Below are positions 21,424 to 33,546 of a stretch of 64,000 nt of DNA, piece after piece. Position 1 is the stretch's first letter, and each line of letters opens with the position of its first letter. A model generated the notes under the pieces. The model ran no database searches and was not told where the DNA came from. It worked only from the letters and a program-made list of their open reading frames with translations. The position numbers were made by a program, and so were the translations under genes. Origin of the DNA: Ophioderma brevispina (taxonomy: Eukaryota; Echinodermata; Ophiuroidea; Amphilepidida; Ophiodermatidae); NCBI GenBank assembly GCA_023653785.1, contig JAMKCH010035091.1:1-64000 (forward strand), written 5' to 3'.

Positions 21424-21890
21424 TACAGGGCGATGTAAAAAAAACTGACCCTGTCGTGTCCGCCATTTTGAATTTTTAAATAATATATGTATAACATATG
21501 ATTTTTTGGGTTCTCTTCGGAGGAAAGTATTTCATTATCTTTTTAATTTGCTGCAAAGATCATTCCAATCGGTTAAGTATAGGCGGAGATTACAGTATTC
21601 GAATCAAGAGCTGCTTTGAATAAAGAGCCTGCTTTTCTTCGGGACCACTGATTTCCTTCGCTGAACGGCGTTCATTTCAATGTGAATCCGTGGACAGAGC
21701 AGACAACCGACTACTTGATTCAAACGACTGTAGATCGGTCTATTATACCTAACGATGTGAATGATCTTTCAGTAACTTAAAGATAAGTGACCAAGCTTTC
21801 AGATGATACCAAATAGGTTAGATATATGTTACTTAAAAATTCAACATGGCGGACAAAATCAGGGTCAAGTTTTTTTTGAATCAACCTGTA
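21424..21890. mobile_element. TA-flanked TIR element (mariner-like ends)
   Basis: Left end TACAGGGCGATGTAAAAAAA, then CTGACCCTG, TGTCCGCCATTTTGAATTTT. The right end read inverted gives TACAGGTTGATTCAAAAAAA, CTTGACCCTG, TTGTCCGCCATGTTGAATTT. The inverted match runs about 70 bp to ATATAT-TAACAT. TA is retained at both edges, as for Tc1/mariner-type insertions. The 467-bp element has no transposase and is non-autonomous. Confidence 0.75.
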
Positions 21891-22509
21891 GCATTGGCTT
21901 AAAGGGTGACTTCTTAAACCAGTATACCACAATGTGACACACCTCAAATCTCTTGCTGGTATAAGATTTGGTATATTAATGGCTGGATTTGGAGTGAGAC
22001 TTAGATCAAAACCAAATTTAATATTTCCAAAATTCTCAAAAAGAGTTTTACTTATAAACATTGAGTTCATTTTTTGACCCATTGGTAGCCCACCTGTACC
22101 CAATTTTGGTGAATCTACTCCCCCTCCAAAAAAAAAGACATTGCTTTGAAGTAATTTTCCAAAAAATATATTTAAAAAAAATAATAAGCTGCCATCCCTA
22201 ATTGGTGAAGGAAATTGATTTAACAAAAATTCTGCGATATTCTAGCAGGCGTATTTTTTATTATGCAACGCACTCAGTCTGACCCATCTAAGAGATGTAT
22301 TCTACAGTGCAATTGCCTAAACACCAGTGGTCCACAAAAGCGTCGTGAATGTATGGGAGCCAGTTATCCTTACAAAGCTGTCAGTTCAGTGAAGTAAAAG
22401 CAAGATATAGAAATAGACCTATATGTTCAGCAATGAACACTTAAAAAAAATTGTATGTGCACAATTGTGCATTGGAATTTATAAACTGCAAATGTCCATA
22501 AAATTTGCG
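21891..22509. other. No gene recognised
   Basis: A minus-strand open frame of about 149 codons (22226 to 21777) overlaps the end of the preceding TIR element and has no recognisable domain or codon pattern. I regard it as chance. Confidence 0.4.
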
Positions 22510-22870
22510 TATTCGGGTATGATCTAGCCAGAGTGGGTACAATGTCTGGATGCTTCACTGCTGAATCTGAATTTTCGCCAGTGGTGGCACCAGACCTTTT
22601 TTCTGGGGGGAGTGAAATTCTTTTTGGGGACCAAAATGTGAAATTCTGGAGGGAAAATATCAAAAAATTTGAGATCTTAACCAATTTTGGCCCAAAATTG
22701 CGTAGTTTTGCTAAATTTGGTGATTTTGGCCCCAAATCCACTGATTATGCCCCTTTAGCACGGGGGGGGGAGGGGATGCAACATGCCCCCTGGTGCCAAC
22801 ACAGGTTAGTGTTATGAGCTGCTTCCAGGTGGAGCCACAGTTGCCCCACTACGGCAAGGAAACCTAATGT
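22510..22870 (-). pseudogene. Decayed RT C-terminal region, copy R2, with an insertion
   Basis: Matches R1 (5765) and R3 (57655): ATGATCTAGCCAGAGTGGGT, ACAATGTCTGGATGCTTCA on one side and GAGCTGCTTCCAGGTGGAGCC on the other. The middle is replaced by about 225 bp (22570-22795) beginning near GGTGGCACCAG and ending near CTGGTGCC, inverted 8-bp words next to a G run. It has no intact frame. Confidence 0.55.
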
Positions 22871-24474
22871 CGGCTAATAGTTTGCTGCGACACTTTATTG
22901 AAGGCTATGGATCACAAGCTCTTTAGGCCAGTTGTGGGCCCAGATAGGGTCTGTATCGTCTAAATTTGAATTGGGCTAGGATATTTTTACATGGCTGGAT
23001 TCTGTCCCTAATATGGGCTGATGTGGCCAAATGTAGGTGTAATGATAACCCCTTGTGGGGTAACACTTATGAGGAGTGGGTCAGAGGTCTTTTAGGGGTC
23101 ACTTGGGGATCATTATAGCTTGTGCATTGGGATAACACTTGGTGTTGGTTGCAAACTTATAATTTCCTTCATGTGAGACATGCAGAGTCAATGCAATCAT
23201 TAAGTATATGTCCTACCATTTGAAAACATTTTAAAGCCAGTCCCAAAAACTTTTTATAATAGATTTGCCAAAATATTTCTATTTAAGGAAGAAATCTGTT
23301 TTTTAATTACTATTTATACAATGTATTTTTGAATATTTTTCACATCAAGATTACAAGTAGATTTTGTAGGTTATGATAATGTAATATAATAAGTTGTTTT
23401 TTGTTGTGTATAACACTTTAGTAAAGGTTGTAATTAGAATTAAGAAAGTGAAATATTCATTAATAAAAAATAACTGTATTTTATGTTTGTAATTGTAAAT
23501 GTTTGATAAGTAACCAAATTAACCATGGTGACACAATATGACACAATTCGTTGAGGTAGGTGTCTAAATTTCTAATACCTTACCTATACCATTATGTGTA
23601 AATATAAAACTTAACATGAAGTGTTTGAATTTAGCACTTCTTTTAAAGTGTATAACACACACGCCCTTCAGGTTTTCAAACTATACTGAAGTCAATGTGT
23701 GTACATTAACTGCAGCAATCCTTTCAATTATGACATATTGTGGTGTAACACACTTTGCCAGACACATGTGGTGAAACCTCTCATTACCGTTCAAAACTTC
23801 CTTAAAACTTGTTTCCTGCTTATCATTATTGAACTTGCAATTTGTCCTTTTCGATCAATTTTTTGATGCAACTTGCAATAAATAAAAAAGTCAAACCATT
23901 GAAGCAAAAGAACTTGAAAACGTCCCAGATGAGAAAATGTTCCCCCAAAAAAGAATCTGGTGAGTTTATTTTCAATTTTTGTCAGTTAGGATGAGTCCAT
24001 TTTTTGTCCAGGAAACTAGGATTCCGTGAGCTGCAGCGGTGTGGCATCTCACCAGATCGTATGTCTTTTATTTCCATCGTCATAGTGATTGGTAAATAGG
24101 GATTTAGTGGTATTAATCGTGTTGTTTTTCTGTTGCAAGCATGCAACCTTTTCCACTGAATATTTGCTGTAGCTGCAGTGTTTCTTGTTGGACTTGGCCC
24201 CCGTAAGTGAATTGTACATTTTGCATTTGGAATATTTCCAGTAGAAATTGGAAAGCAAGAAATTGTGGAGAGAATTTTTTTTTTAGGTGTTTTTCTTCAT
24301 GTTTGTTGAATTAAAAGTTACTAGTTTCAATCCCTGATTATAGCAGTCATTACCATTACCGGCATTATTTAGAAAGTTTGTCATACAGATCACATTGGTG
24401 TAACTTCATAGATCAATTCTGAAGCAATTTTACTTGGACCAACTTTAGTCTGCAAATTATATGATTGATTCTTG
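22871..24474. other. Very AT-rich stretch without features
   Basis: 23.2-23.6 kb is particularly A/T-rich. No exon, RNA gene or paired terminal repeats supported across this 1.6 kb. Confidence 0.45.
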
Positions 24475-24839
24475 TTAAGGCTGACTCAGAGATTTTTTGT
24501 AATATATTTTTTTGGTTTTAGTGAAAATAGTCAACTAGAACTAAAGATAGTGACATAAAATGCCAATTCCCAAAGTTTGAGATGTATCGGATTTTTTGTT
24601 TCCATGCAGTCATATTTATGTGAGTAATACGATGCCATAAGGAGACTGTTATTTTTAACAAATTTCCGGATCCGGAATGTTATACAAAGTTGTGATTTTC
24701 ATATGAAAGAATTTCGATTTGAGCTTAGTTTATTTCACAGTGGATTAGATATGGACCAAGCATTATCTAATATGCAAAACACACTATTTGTTTGAAAAAT
24801 GAGTGCGCCCTCATCGGGAATCTCTGAGTCAGCCTTTAA
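24475..24839 (-). mobile_element. TTAA MITE family A, copy 2
   Basis: Full-length, inverted relative to copies 1 and 3. Begins TTAAGGCTGACTCAGAGATT and ends AATCTCTGAGTCAGCCTTTAA, the best-preserved terminal pair of the family. The central TTCCGGATCCGGAA is intact. 365 bp including both TTAA. Confidence 0.85.
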
Positions 24840-27649
24840 CTGACCACCTTTATTCTGCAATTAATATGTTGATTCTTGTTAAGACTTATTCCAAGAAACG
24901 TAAGGCTTGGAGGTGTAGTCCCCCCAAATGGTGGTGTTTTCTGTTGAAATCAGCGCAGAGTCTAGGGAGGGGCTGAGGGGGGCGCGCACCTCCCGGATAA
25001 TTCTGCAAAATCGCCCTTGCAAAATCATCCCTTTGGGCAAGTTTCAGCCTTCCAGCCCCTGTATTTTTGACATTTTCTCAAATCCTGGATCCCCGCCCCT
25101 GGAAATATATGTGATTTAATTTAAAAGTTTAGCATTTGAATGCAAAGACGACTCTGCCCTAACTTGCAAAGGCTCTCGGATATTAATTTAAAACTGCATT
25201 TGCCACTGGGCCAAAAGTCAACTTGAATTTGCTAGGTTCATCATCATTTCAATTTATATTTGCAAGTTGCTTTTAGCAACTTCATTTGAGTAAATTTGAA
25301 TAAGTTATCAATGAATTCAAATTTCTGAGTATAAACAAATCATGTAAACCTATTTCATGTTTACTAACCATAACAAGTGACCTGTGAGTAGCTTATCACC
25401 AAATCAAATTTTTCTTGAATCGGGTATTCTTTCAATGTAACATGTCTATTAAATTCTTTGAAGCAATTCTCATGGTACATTCAGAAAAAATTCAAATGGA
25501 ATAGGACTTGTTAAGTAGGGTACATTTGCTATAATGTGCTACTTTTCATCACCCAACAGTGTTTGGGTGCTGTCAGCAGTCCACATCGACGCTCACACAG
25601 GCATTTGGTTTAAATTGTGGGATGGATTTTATGGAAGAAGTTAACCTTTGTCACACTAGCCTAGTTGACACTTTATACTTACTGTATTTCTCAAATTCTG
25701 CGTGAAACTCTACCCTGGACGCATAACCCGCAGTCCGCCGCGGCAGTGGCTGTAAGCCTGCTAAAAACTAAATAGGGATCCGTCCTGCTCATTCAGTCCA
25801 CAGTAAGGGTATTTAGCCGGCTGGACTATGTTTTCATTTTTTAGACTTATGGACCCATCTTTTTCCACTTCATGCGGGGAGAACAAGTTGAATATTTAAT
25901 TATTAAAGAACAAACCGATGTTTTGCAATCTTAAAAAGGAATTTTATTATGGGAATAACAAGCCAATTGTTTTGAAAAAATAAAGATTTGAATGACGTCA
26001 CGGCATTGATTGGTTTTATTATTTTGCTTCGGGGGAAAACCCCCCCATTCAGGTAAAAATGACGTAACGTATCCCTACATTGAAAAAAAAACCAACCGAT
26101 TATCGTCATCCGTACGTCGGTTTTTGAATCATATGGAAAGGTAAATTTTTGTACTGTTTAGACATAATAAACGGGGTGTCTTTGGAAAAATAATAGCACT
26201 TTGGGCATAGGGTCATGTACAGACCTTGATTACATAGTCGGATTTATATATATCGTATCCGCACCCCGAAGATCAAACTTATACCTTATACTGACCTACT
26301 TTATCTGTTACCTGACACGTGAAAAACGCCGCACCTATTCCTCTCTTCCCGGTTTTCTCCCTACAATAAGGCAAAGCATGCAAGCATTTCTGTTCCCTCC
26401 GTTGTTCACAAGAAAAGCGTATCGATCAAGATGGTGAGACTATACATGCGGTTCTGTAGTAGAAGCCGAGTTTTCCATGCATTTGAAGGCGTAGTAGACT
26501 TTTGGTCAATGCAGTTCAAATCATAGTGGTGGTACTTTTTCAAGAAGTGACTATTCGCCAGACTAGTCCGGCGAATACTGTTGTGAATCATTTACCCGAC
26601 AACCTTATGCGGCAACGATTTATATAGTTTCATCATGCACAATATTATTAGATCGGAATTTATTCCGTAAAGCTTATGTAGAATTAAGATCAATCACCCC
26701 CCCATCCTATCCCTTCCCTCTCGTGGTAGTGAATAAGAAGCAATCGATTTAAATGCAGGTATCACAGGTTCGAATCCAACCGTGGACTTTTTCAAATAAA
26801 TGTATTTCAGTATTATTTTAGATTAGGCAAGGCTCTATGCACGACTGTCGTGCACACATTCTAACTGCTATACTATGACAATACCACGGCTTATCATTAA
26901 TATCATAACACCATAGCGTAACATAACACCATAGTCGTAAATTATGCTACCACATGCAATAAGTAGACCTACTAATTGGTAATAATCATCCATTTTACGT
27001 TGTGCTTAAATTACTCATCAGTTAGGCCCCAGGCCCACGTCCGATGCCACTGTTTTTCAAGTTTCATTCATCGGCACTGCTATTAAAAGTCAACATCATC
27101 AATGCTTTTCTGTTAAATTACCACCTGTGGCATACTCAAACTCAGAAACTTTCCCCTGCAAAAGTAATCTCTAATCAAACATAAGCCCTTGAACAACGCG
27201 CCATGGCTACAGACGAGCACTCTGTAGCCATGCGCACCGATACACTCTAATATCAAAAACAGCCCTATTAAATTGTATACACCCCAAAACCATTGCACTC
27301 CTGATTTGCTCAAGAGTAAAGTAAATTCACTAGAATATCTGCTCTCTCACCCTTGTATTGATTTATAACATGGCTATACTCCCCATTCCAAATTAAACAT
27401 TATGGTCTCATCTGTGCATATTCCCGGAAAGACCCGGAAAACACTCATTGTATGTAGTGATGTCTGGATGGTGACATATTGTTCAATTTTTTTCTTCAAA
27501 AACGTCAAAATCAGGTCTTTTCCAGGACCTATTTGGATCAGCATGAAATAGCATTCAAATTGAGTTCCAAACCACCAAGCCTAGTCAAGGTCAGTGGTTT
27601 GTGAGACAAGCCTATCCTTTGGGAAGCCATCTCAAAGTCCACTGACTGA
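24840..27649. other. Long stretch without a supported gene
   Basis: About 2.8 kb. A B-box-like AGGTTCGAATCC lies at about 26767 followed by CTTTTTC, but no matching A box or cloverleaf could be drawn. A run AATCCTGGATCCCCGCCCCTG near 25080 repeats the word at 14.64 kb. Nothing coding. Confidence 0.4.
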
Positions 27650-27966
27650 CATGGGGGAACGGGTTGGCACAGTGTATCTCCCTTGCTTTTCCCCAATGAG
27701 TTTCTGGGTTCGATCCCCGTGTAGGGCGCGTTCTCGTTGCTTAGTTAATTTTGGTTTCCATCGATCCATACTCGTTCCCCCCGGTTTTCTCCCAGTGTAC
27801 TCTCCGGTTTCCTCCGGCTTCTAAAATCGAGCTTCTTGGCATAAATCTGTTTCTGGTATTAATGGTGTTCTTCTTTCTCTGATGTGCTGAGGTGCCTTTC
27901 ATGGCTGCCGTACAGCGCATTGCACGTTTAGTGGATGGTCCGCACGTTAAATCCCGTTATTATTAT
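27650..27966 (+). mobile_element. tRNA-derived SINE S3
   Basis: The head has an A box (TTGGCACAGTGTA, 27664-27676) and a B box (GGGTTCGATCCCC, about 27706-27718) at pol III spacing. The body includes CCCCGGTTTTCTCCCAGTG and CTCCGGTTTCCTCCGGCTTC, a text type common to metazoan SINEs. It ends GTTAAATCCCG followed by TTATTATTAT. Box matches and the terminal simple repeat are observed; the precise SINE family is not recognised. Confidence 0.7.
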
Positions 27967-28469
27967 GTTATAACCTATAGATCAGAATGTATTAGGGCTG
28001 AAGGGTTTATGTTCTAGCGTGAGTATTGGCTAAAACCTTGGTAATGCTATTTTGATATGTAGTATTAAAAGGTACCTTCCTGATTTTATCATCTGTTTTG
28101 GTGTGTAATATAAGTCTAGACCAACTACTCCACTTCCTCATTTTATTGCATTTTTCCGTAGTAAATCATTCACTGAAAGTTTTCTTGTTACTATCAAATG
28201 TTTCTATTAGTATGACCTGCCTCATGGGCCATTGTGCTTCCATAATAACATACTCTATTGCACCATGAAATTGTACTGTGATCTCTTTAATCATTTGGAT
28301 ACTGTAATTATGTGTTTTGGCTAATATGTAATAGTATACAATGTAATGTACGGTAATTTAGTGTTATGGTTTTATGCTATTTCATCATGTTTATATAGCC
28401 TTTGGTATCATTTTGGTAGTTTGTAAATGCCTTGTTTTTGCAACATAAGGGTGCTAATAATATCATGTA
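27967..28469. other. No feature recognised
   Basis: AT-rich, without exon or RNA gene support. Confidence 0.4.
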
Positions 28470-29150
28470 ATTATTAGTTAGGCGTTTTCGCCGAACTTAT
28501 TGTTTTCTTGCTGTGTCTTTCTTTCTTTCTTCCTTCTTACAACCACTACTCCACCTTAACGGCTTTGACCTCTATGACCTAGACTCGCTCAGAGTATGAC
28601 CTGCCCAAGCTAGTGAGGGTGCCTTTTTTGGGGTCAGAGGTCACGTAGGGGGCACAGGGGTCAAAAGTGTGATTTTCTTTACAATGTATCTTCTCCTACA
28701 GTTTCCATTGCATGGTAACGTGAACTCTGCGTATGAAGCGCTTGAGATCCTTCCGAAAAGGTATGGGTCGAGAGGTCAATTTTTGGTCATTAAGGGGCAC
28801 TTTTTCCATTCCTTAATGTGAAAAATTCTCAAAAAATCTTCAATCTACTAATGCCACGTTGCATGGTCACGTGACTCATATATATGAGCAGCTTAAGACC
28901 CTCCACAAACTTTGTGCTCGGCATGGGGGTCAAAGGTCTAAGGGGGACTTTATTCAAAACCAAAAAATGTCTAACATATTCAAAAATTTTATCTCAAAAC
29001 ACGTACAGGACTTAACTTTCAATCTTGCATCTTTACCTGGTGTATGCAAGGTATTTTATTTTGGAGGTCAAAGGTCAGTTAAGGTCATTTTCGTTTTAGG
29101 TAATAATATCAAAGAATTTTTATCTCCAGAACTAAGCATTTAGAATCTAC
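28470..29150 (+). repeat. Repeat with GGCGTTTTCGCC hairpin and DR1-bearing units
   Basis: A perfect hairpin GGCG-TTTT-CGCC (28481-28492) opens the block. It is followed by two or three degenerate units of about 190 bp, each with GCATGGT(A/C)ACGTGA, then a GGTCA-type site: GGGTCAGAGGTCA (28640), GGTCAAAGGTCT (28927) and a perfect AGGTCAAAGGTCA (29065-29077). The hairpin-led edge recalls Helentron-type ends; that is inference. Open frames inside are not coding. Confidence 0.5.
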
Positions 29151-30560
29151 AGATTCCACCCCCAATTAAGGCTATCATCACAGATTGGACCCAGATGCCA
29201 CATTTAAACCAATTAAAAGGGCATCCACGGAAACCTATATTAATTTATTCTCAGGCTCTTAACAAATTAAAATCGCTTGGCAAATCTGATGGTACATCTT
29301 GTGGATGAAAAGATGTCATTTGTGGACCCCTCTCAGCGACCACTCTTTTCGAATCAAACGGTCACAACCCCGCCTAACTTCCGCGCTCTTGCAAGCGCAA
29401 TTAGCTTCTAGTTATTATTGTGTTTTACTTTTGGTCTCTCACTGGAGATTCTATATAAGCAGTGATTTGAGCACATAGAGGTATAATATAAACCACGAGG
29501 GGAAACACTTGTGTAATTGAAATAGCCAGCAACGTAACCGATTTCTCTCACACCTCTCGCGCCATCCTTCATTGTTGCGCAACCATCCGCGCGTCATTGC
29601 TGTTACTGCACAGCATACGCACAGACATCTTGCGTCCGCGTTATGTTTATCAGTGTTGCCTTTCCCCGTGTTCCATGTCTGATCGTCCGATTTTTCTGCA
29701 ATAATTATGCGAAAACAATTCGATGGAAGAAAACCAATGCCTCTAAAAGATCCCTGCAATTCATAATCACAAAAAGTCTCTCCCGATGACCCCTGTTAAT
29801 TTTGCTTAGGCAAAGAGATTTTGAGTCCGATGATCTTAATGTGGGGCCTCAGTTGTTATGGTTGTTTTCCACTCGCTAAAGTTGTGACGAACCTAAATAC
29901 CGCGTGTCCTCATACTATGCATAAAGGATTTTTCCATACGACGATACGTAACCAAATATTGTGGGTGCCCAAAACTATGATAATGAAGTGCGTATGCTCA
30001 TTTAATATTTTGGGGCACCTCGATTTTGGTTCGCCGTTTATGAGAATACGCGTGTCTATCTTATATGAAGTAATTGTTTGTTTTTGAGCAATTTTTGACA
30101 AATTTAAAAAAAGAAAAAACCTTTTTTCCTTTCAAATTTTTGCATAAATATTGTGTCATGATACAAGCAAAATTTTATAGAAAAAAATTGGGGTCCACTG
30201 AATTGCTCTTGATATAAAAATTACAAATAAATTTTTTGTTCCAAATTAGTTACATAAATCTCTGCTGGAACAATATTTTTTCATAAATATTTATGGATGT
30301 AGCTGAAAAGTTTAAGCAGCTTCAAAATGTTTATGTTATTTATATGAAATCTAAAAAGCTTAACTTTATGTTTCTTTTTTGATTTTGGATTCTTAACTAT
30401 TCTCATTTTTTAGTTCATGTGAAAAATGAATTCAAGCTTCCATAAAAACAACTGGAAACGTCAGGCTTTTCCTAACCCTTTGATTTCAGAGTGTTGGAAT
30501 GCTGTGTTTCATCACCCCAAAAGGCAAATACCTGTTATAATTTGTGCTGGTCATCAAAAC
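29151..30560. other. No gene recognised
   Basis: 29.15-30.56 kb contains overlapping short frames on both strands and AT-rich text. No domain or splice support. Confidence 0.4.
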
Positions 30561-30880
30561 TTAGGCCAAAAAAAAATTTTTGTATTGGAGTAACGGGCCA
30601 GTGCAAAATAGGGTAGGGCGGGCGGATTTTTTTTTTTTTTAATAATGCATTACTACATCAAATCATCACACATGGTCTATGTAATGTTATTAATATTGAT
30701 ACACAAAAAACACAAAACTATTGAGAAATCGGTTTTAAACTCGGGTAAAAAAAAAACATTAAAAACTCACAAAATCAATAAAATAACAAAAAATTTAGGG
30801 TAAGGTATACTTTTTTGACCTGGCTTGATTTCAAAATTAGGTTCGGGCGGGTTGCCCAATACACAATTTTTTTGGCCTTA
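30561..30880. mobile_element. Inverted-repeat element family G, copy 2
   Basis: Left end TTAGGCCAAAAAAAAATTTT then GTATTGGAGTAACGGGCC; right end inverted TAAGGCCAAAAAAATTGTGT then ATTGGGCAACCCGCCCG. Shares AATAGGGTAGGGCGGGCGGAT plus a T run with copy 1 at 12443. 320 bp, AT-rich interior, non-coding. Confidence 0.7.
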
Positions 30881-31565
30881 GTGGACATCATTAGTCTCAG
30901 TTGGTCAGACACAGTGCTTTCAGAGACAACTGTCACTTTGGTTTCAATTGATCAAGAGTAGCTCTTTCTATAAATAAACCCAACAAATGCAAATCAAACG
31001 ATAGCTTTGCAGATTTATATTGAATAGGGATGCCTAACCTATTATTGTACCATTGTCTAATGTCGACACACTGAGTTTTTAAATTTTTACTAACATTTAG
31101 TGGCCATATTGGAAAACAAGTGTCGTAACTAGAAGAGTTTATAAGCAATCTCAAAGCAGCTTTTGATTTTCGTTTCGACCTGAGATCTCCTCTGCAGTGA
31201 ATCTTGTTTTAAGTTTGTGGTTTCATGGAAAGAAGTTGGACAAAATTTGGTCAGAAGAGATGATTTCTAAAAGGGCCTAAATCCACTTCACACAGAAAAT
31301 AAAAAATAGAAAACCCTCTAAAAATCAGAGAGTAAAATTAATGTGGTTTTCAGTTTCTACATGTGGGATCCTTCATTGGCAACAAAATTTTATGAATTGA
31401 TAAAGTGCAATGTGACTATTAAAAAAAAAATGGTGATTTTCTCAGAATTATGAAAAGTGGATTTAGGCCCTTTGGGAAACCATCTCTTCATATCTAGAGG
31501 AGTTTACATAAATGTCACACTGAAATAGCTGTCCTTTCCTACGAAACAGAACAGTATGTTGTAAT
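30881..31565. other. Non-coding; inverted pair flanking 31255-31490
   Basis: GAGATGATTTCTAAAAGGGCCTAAATCCACTT at 31257 is echoed inverted as AAGTGGATTTAGGCCCTTTGGGAAACCATCTC at about 31455-31486, a ~235-bp inverted-repeat structure with AGAAAA-type inner words. It may be another non-autonomous element with about 30-bp ends. Confidence 0.5.
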
Positions 31566-31890
31566 CAGATGGTTCAGCGGATATGACGGCCAATTTATGA
31601 TCCAAAGGTTGTGGGTTTGAGCCCCGCTTCGGCCAATGTGTTGAGCACTTGAGCAAGGCACTTTACCTTGCTTGCCTCATCAACCCAAGCGATATTCGGG
31701 TAGCTGTAATGGGGAATATTACAATCTAAGTGCTGATAGGATTGTGCGCTTGTCCAGCTGCTGGCCCTAGATAAAGCAAAATGATTGTGACGATTTCCTG
31801 ATGGCAGCGTAATAATAATAATAGGCAACAGCGCTGTGATCTTGTAGGAATGGCACTTTATATATTATTATATTATTATTATATATATTA
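31566..31890 (+). mobile_element. tRNA-derived SINE S1, copy 1
   Basis: A box TGGTTCAGCGG (31570-31580) and B box GGTTTGAGCCCC (about 31614-31625). The body has TTGAGCAAGGCACTTTACC, a word found in many deuterostome SINEs, then CCTAGATAAAGCAAAATG. The tail is GTAATAATAATAATAGG followed by AACAGCGCTG and a TAT-rich tract. A 3' piece of the same family is at 52550-52700. Kinship to Deu- or V-type SINE domains is my inference. Confidence 0.7.
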
Positions 31891-31914
31891 GTCAAGAAAA
31901 CAAAAACCAAGTTT

Positions 31915-32425
31915 GTCTCAGATAGAGAATAACCGATATAATCGGAATTTTTGAAATTGGACCGATTATGACCTTATCGGTATCTGATCGGTATCGGCAA
32001 AATTCTCATTTTTTACCGATACCGATCTATACCGATTATATTAATGTCAAAGAGGTCCGAACTTGAATTAAAATTGTTCCAAACTGATGGCCAAATGGTG
32101 AAAATAAATCGAAACTGAATCAATCAATTTATTATTTTATGTACACAAGAGTGTGTATGTTGTTCCTAACTGACTATTTCGCCATTTTAGTGGTTATGGA
32201 CACCAGCAGTACACTACAGCTAGTAAAAAACATACGTTGTGTGCATACTTGACTGAAGAATAATCGATCTGATACTTTCTGGTAGCTTCTGGCTGTCGAA
32301 AACGGCGATTATAACACCAAAAAAATACACAGAAAAAATCTGAATCGGAATGAACCAATTTTGAAATTTTAAAATCTGTAATCGGTATAACATATTAGGG
32401 TGATCGGTTAGCCACTAGTCTCAGA
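31915..32425. mobile_element. hAT-like non-autonomous element with 8-bp target duplication
   Basis: The element spans 31923-32417 and is flanked by perfect GTCTCAGA (31915-31922 and 32418-32425). Its ends are TAGAGAATAACCGAT and, inverted, TAGTGGCTAACCGAT. The interior is rich in ACCGAT/ATCGGT words in both orientations near both ends. An 8-bp duplication and short TAG-type ends fit hAT elements. 495 bp with no transposase. Confidence 0.8.
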
Positions 32426-33201
32426 AGACCGCGCACAATTGGTTTAAAATTGTTTTTTTAGTACTTTATCTCTTTTTTAGGTTTTTTCTCACTTGAAATT
32501 TTTTAAAAATCAGAAAAAAGTGGGTCAAAAATGCAATATTTTGTTTTAAATCCCACATTACGCATTAGCATTTCTCCCCCCCCCCCCCTCCCAAAAAAGA
32601 AAAAAAGTGTATTTTGCATTTGCTTTTTCACATCTCTTCTGAGACAAACTTGAGAGGCTACCAAGGGTGGAGGGAGTTGATATCATATAGTGGTCATGGA
32701 CACCTTTCTGAGCTTGTGGCATGTTGAAAGATGTTTAGGTTTGTTAAAGGATTCACTGAACCCCCAGATTCATTGGGGGGGGTAGAAGGGGTACTGGGGT
32801 TGAGCCTCCGTGGAATAAAAGGTTTGTCCCAAGCCCTGTCACATCTAACTTTTCTTATGTATTTTTTTGTTTATTAAATTTTCAACCCTCCCACATAAAC
32901 TCAGCCAAAGACAACACTTGACCAGTGCTTTCCCAGGTGCTCCTATCCAAATCTGAGTTACCCCTCCCAGGTCCCAGGGAGGCACTCCAATATTTTCACA
33001 GTGCAGCTGTTTATTATGGAAGTCTTATCGAATCATTATGTTGCTTCCTTTAGGCTGCAGCCACTTCTGGCAAAGGTCCTATCAGCACTTAAACTGTGAC
33101 AAAAGGGTGTTTTGAACCAATCCCATAATGCAATGCAGTGTTACCTATATTGTACTGTACAAAACACATGCCAGTACTTGAGGATGTAGTGTTCAAGAAG
33201 T
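32426..33201. other. No gene; C- and G-run rich
   Basis: C run at about 32577-32589 and G run near 32775. No exon or element boundary supported. Confidence 0.4.
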
Positions 33202-33546
33202 TTAAGGTGCATTTCGTGATTTCAGCACCTTCTGTTTTATTCATTGATCACTAACTAGATATCCTTGAGAAAAGCTTATTCTCAAAATTTGAGCTAATTC
33301 TGATCTTGCGGTTTTGTGTTTGAGCAATTGCTCGTTTCCCACGGTCCCATAGGCTACTGTGCTGTAATTTCTGTCCGTTTACGGACAGAAAATACAAAAT
33401 TGCGAATTTCTTACAGGTGCGACCGAATTACAGTCAGATTGGGCACACATGGATTACTAAGGCTAACGGTTCAGATGATATAAAATTCTCAACATTTTTA
33501 GGTAAGTCGGGGGGACGAGGCTGTGGATCACGAAATGCCCCTTTAA
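33202..33546 (+). mobile_element. TTAA MITE family B, copy 1 (reference copy)
   Basis: TTAA at both edges. Left end TTAAGGTGCATTTCGTGATT; right end inverted TTAAAGGGGCATTTCGTGAT. The exact centre (33368-33391) is an 11-bp arm palindrome, TTTCTGTCCGT and its complement 2 bp apart. 345 bp. Copies at 20565-20895 and 16200-16343. Non-coding. Confidence 0.85.

Noticed and set aside
21777..22226. 149-codon minus-strand frame, the longest in the window
   Set aside because: Overlaps the end of a TIR element, no domain, no splice support, irregular codon use.
26690..26800. Possible tRNA gene around the AGGTTCGAATCC word
   Set aside because: No A box at the right distance, and acceptor and D arms do not pair; only a B-box-like word followed by a T run.
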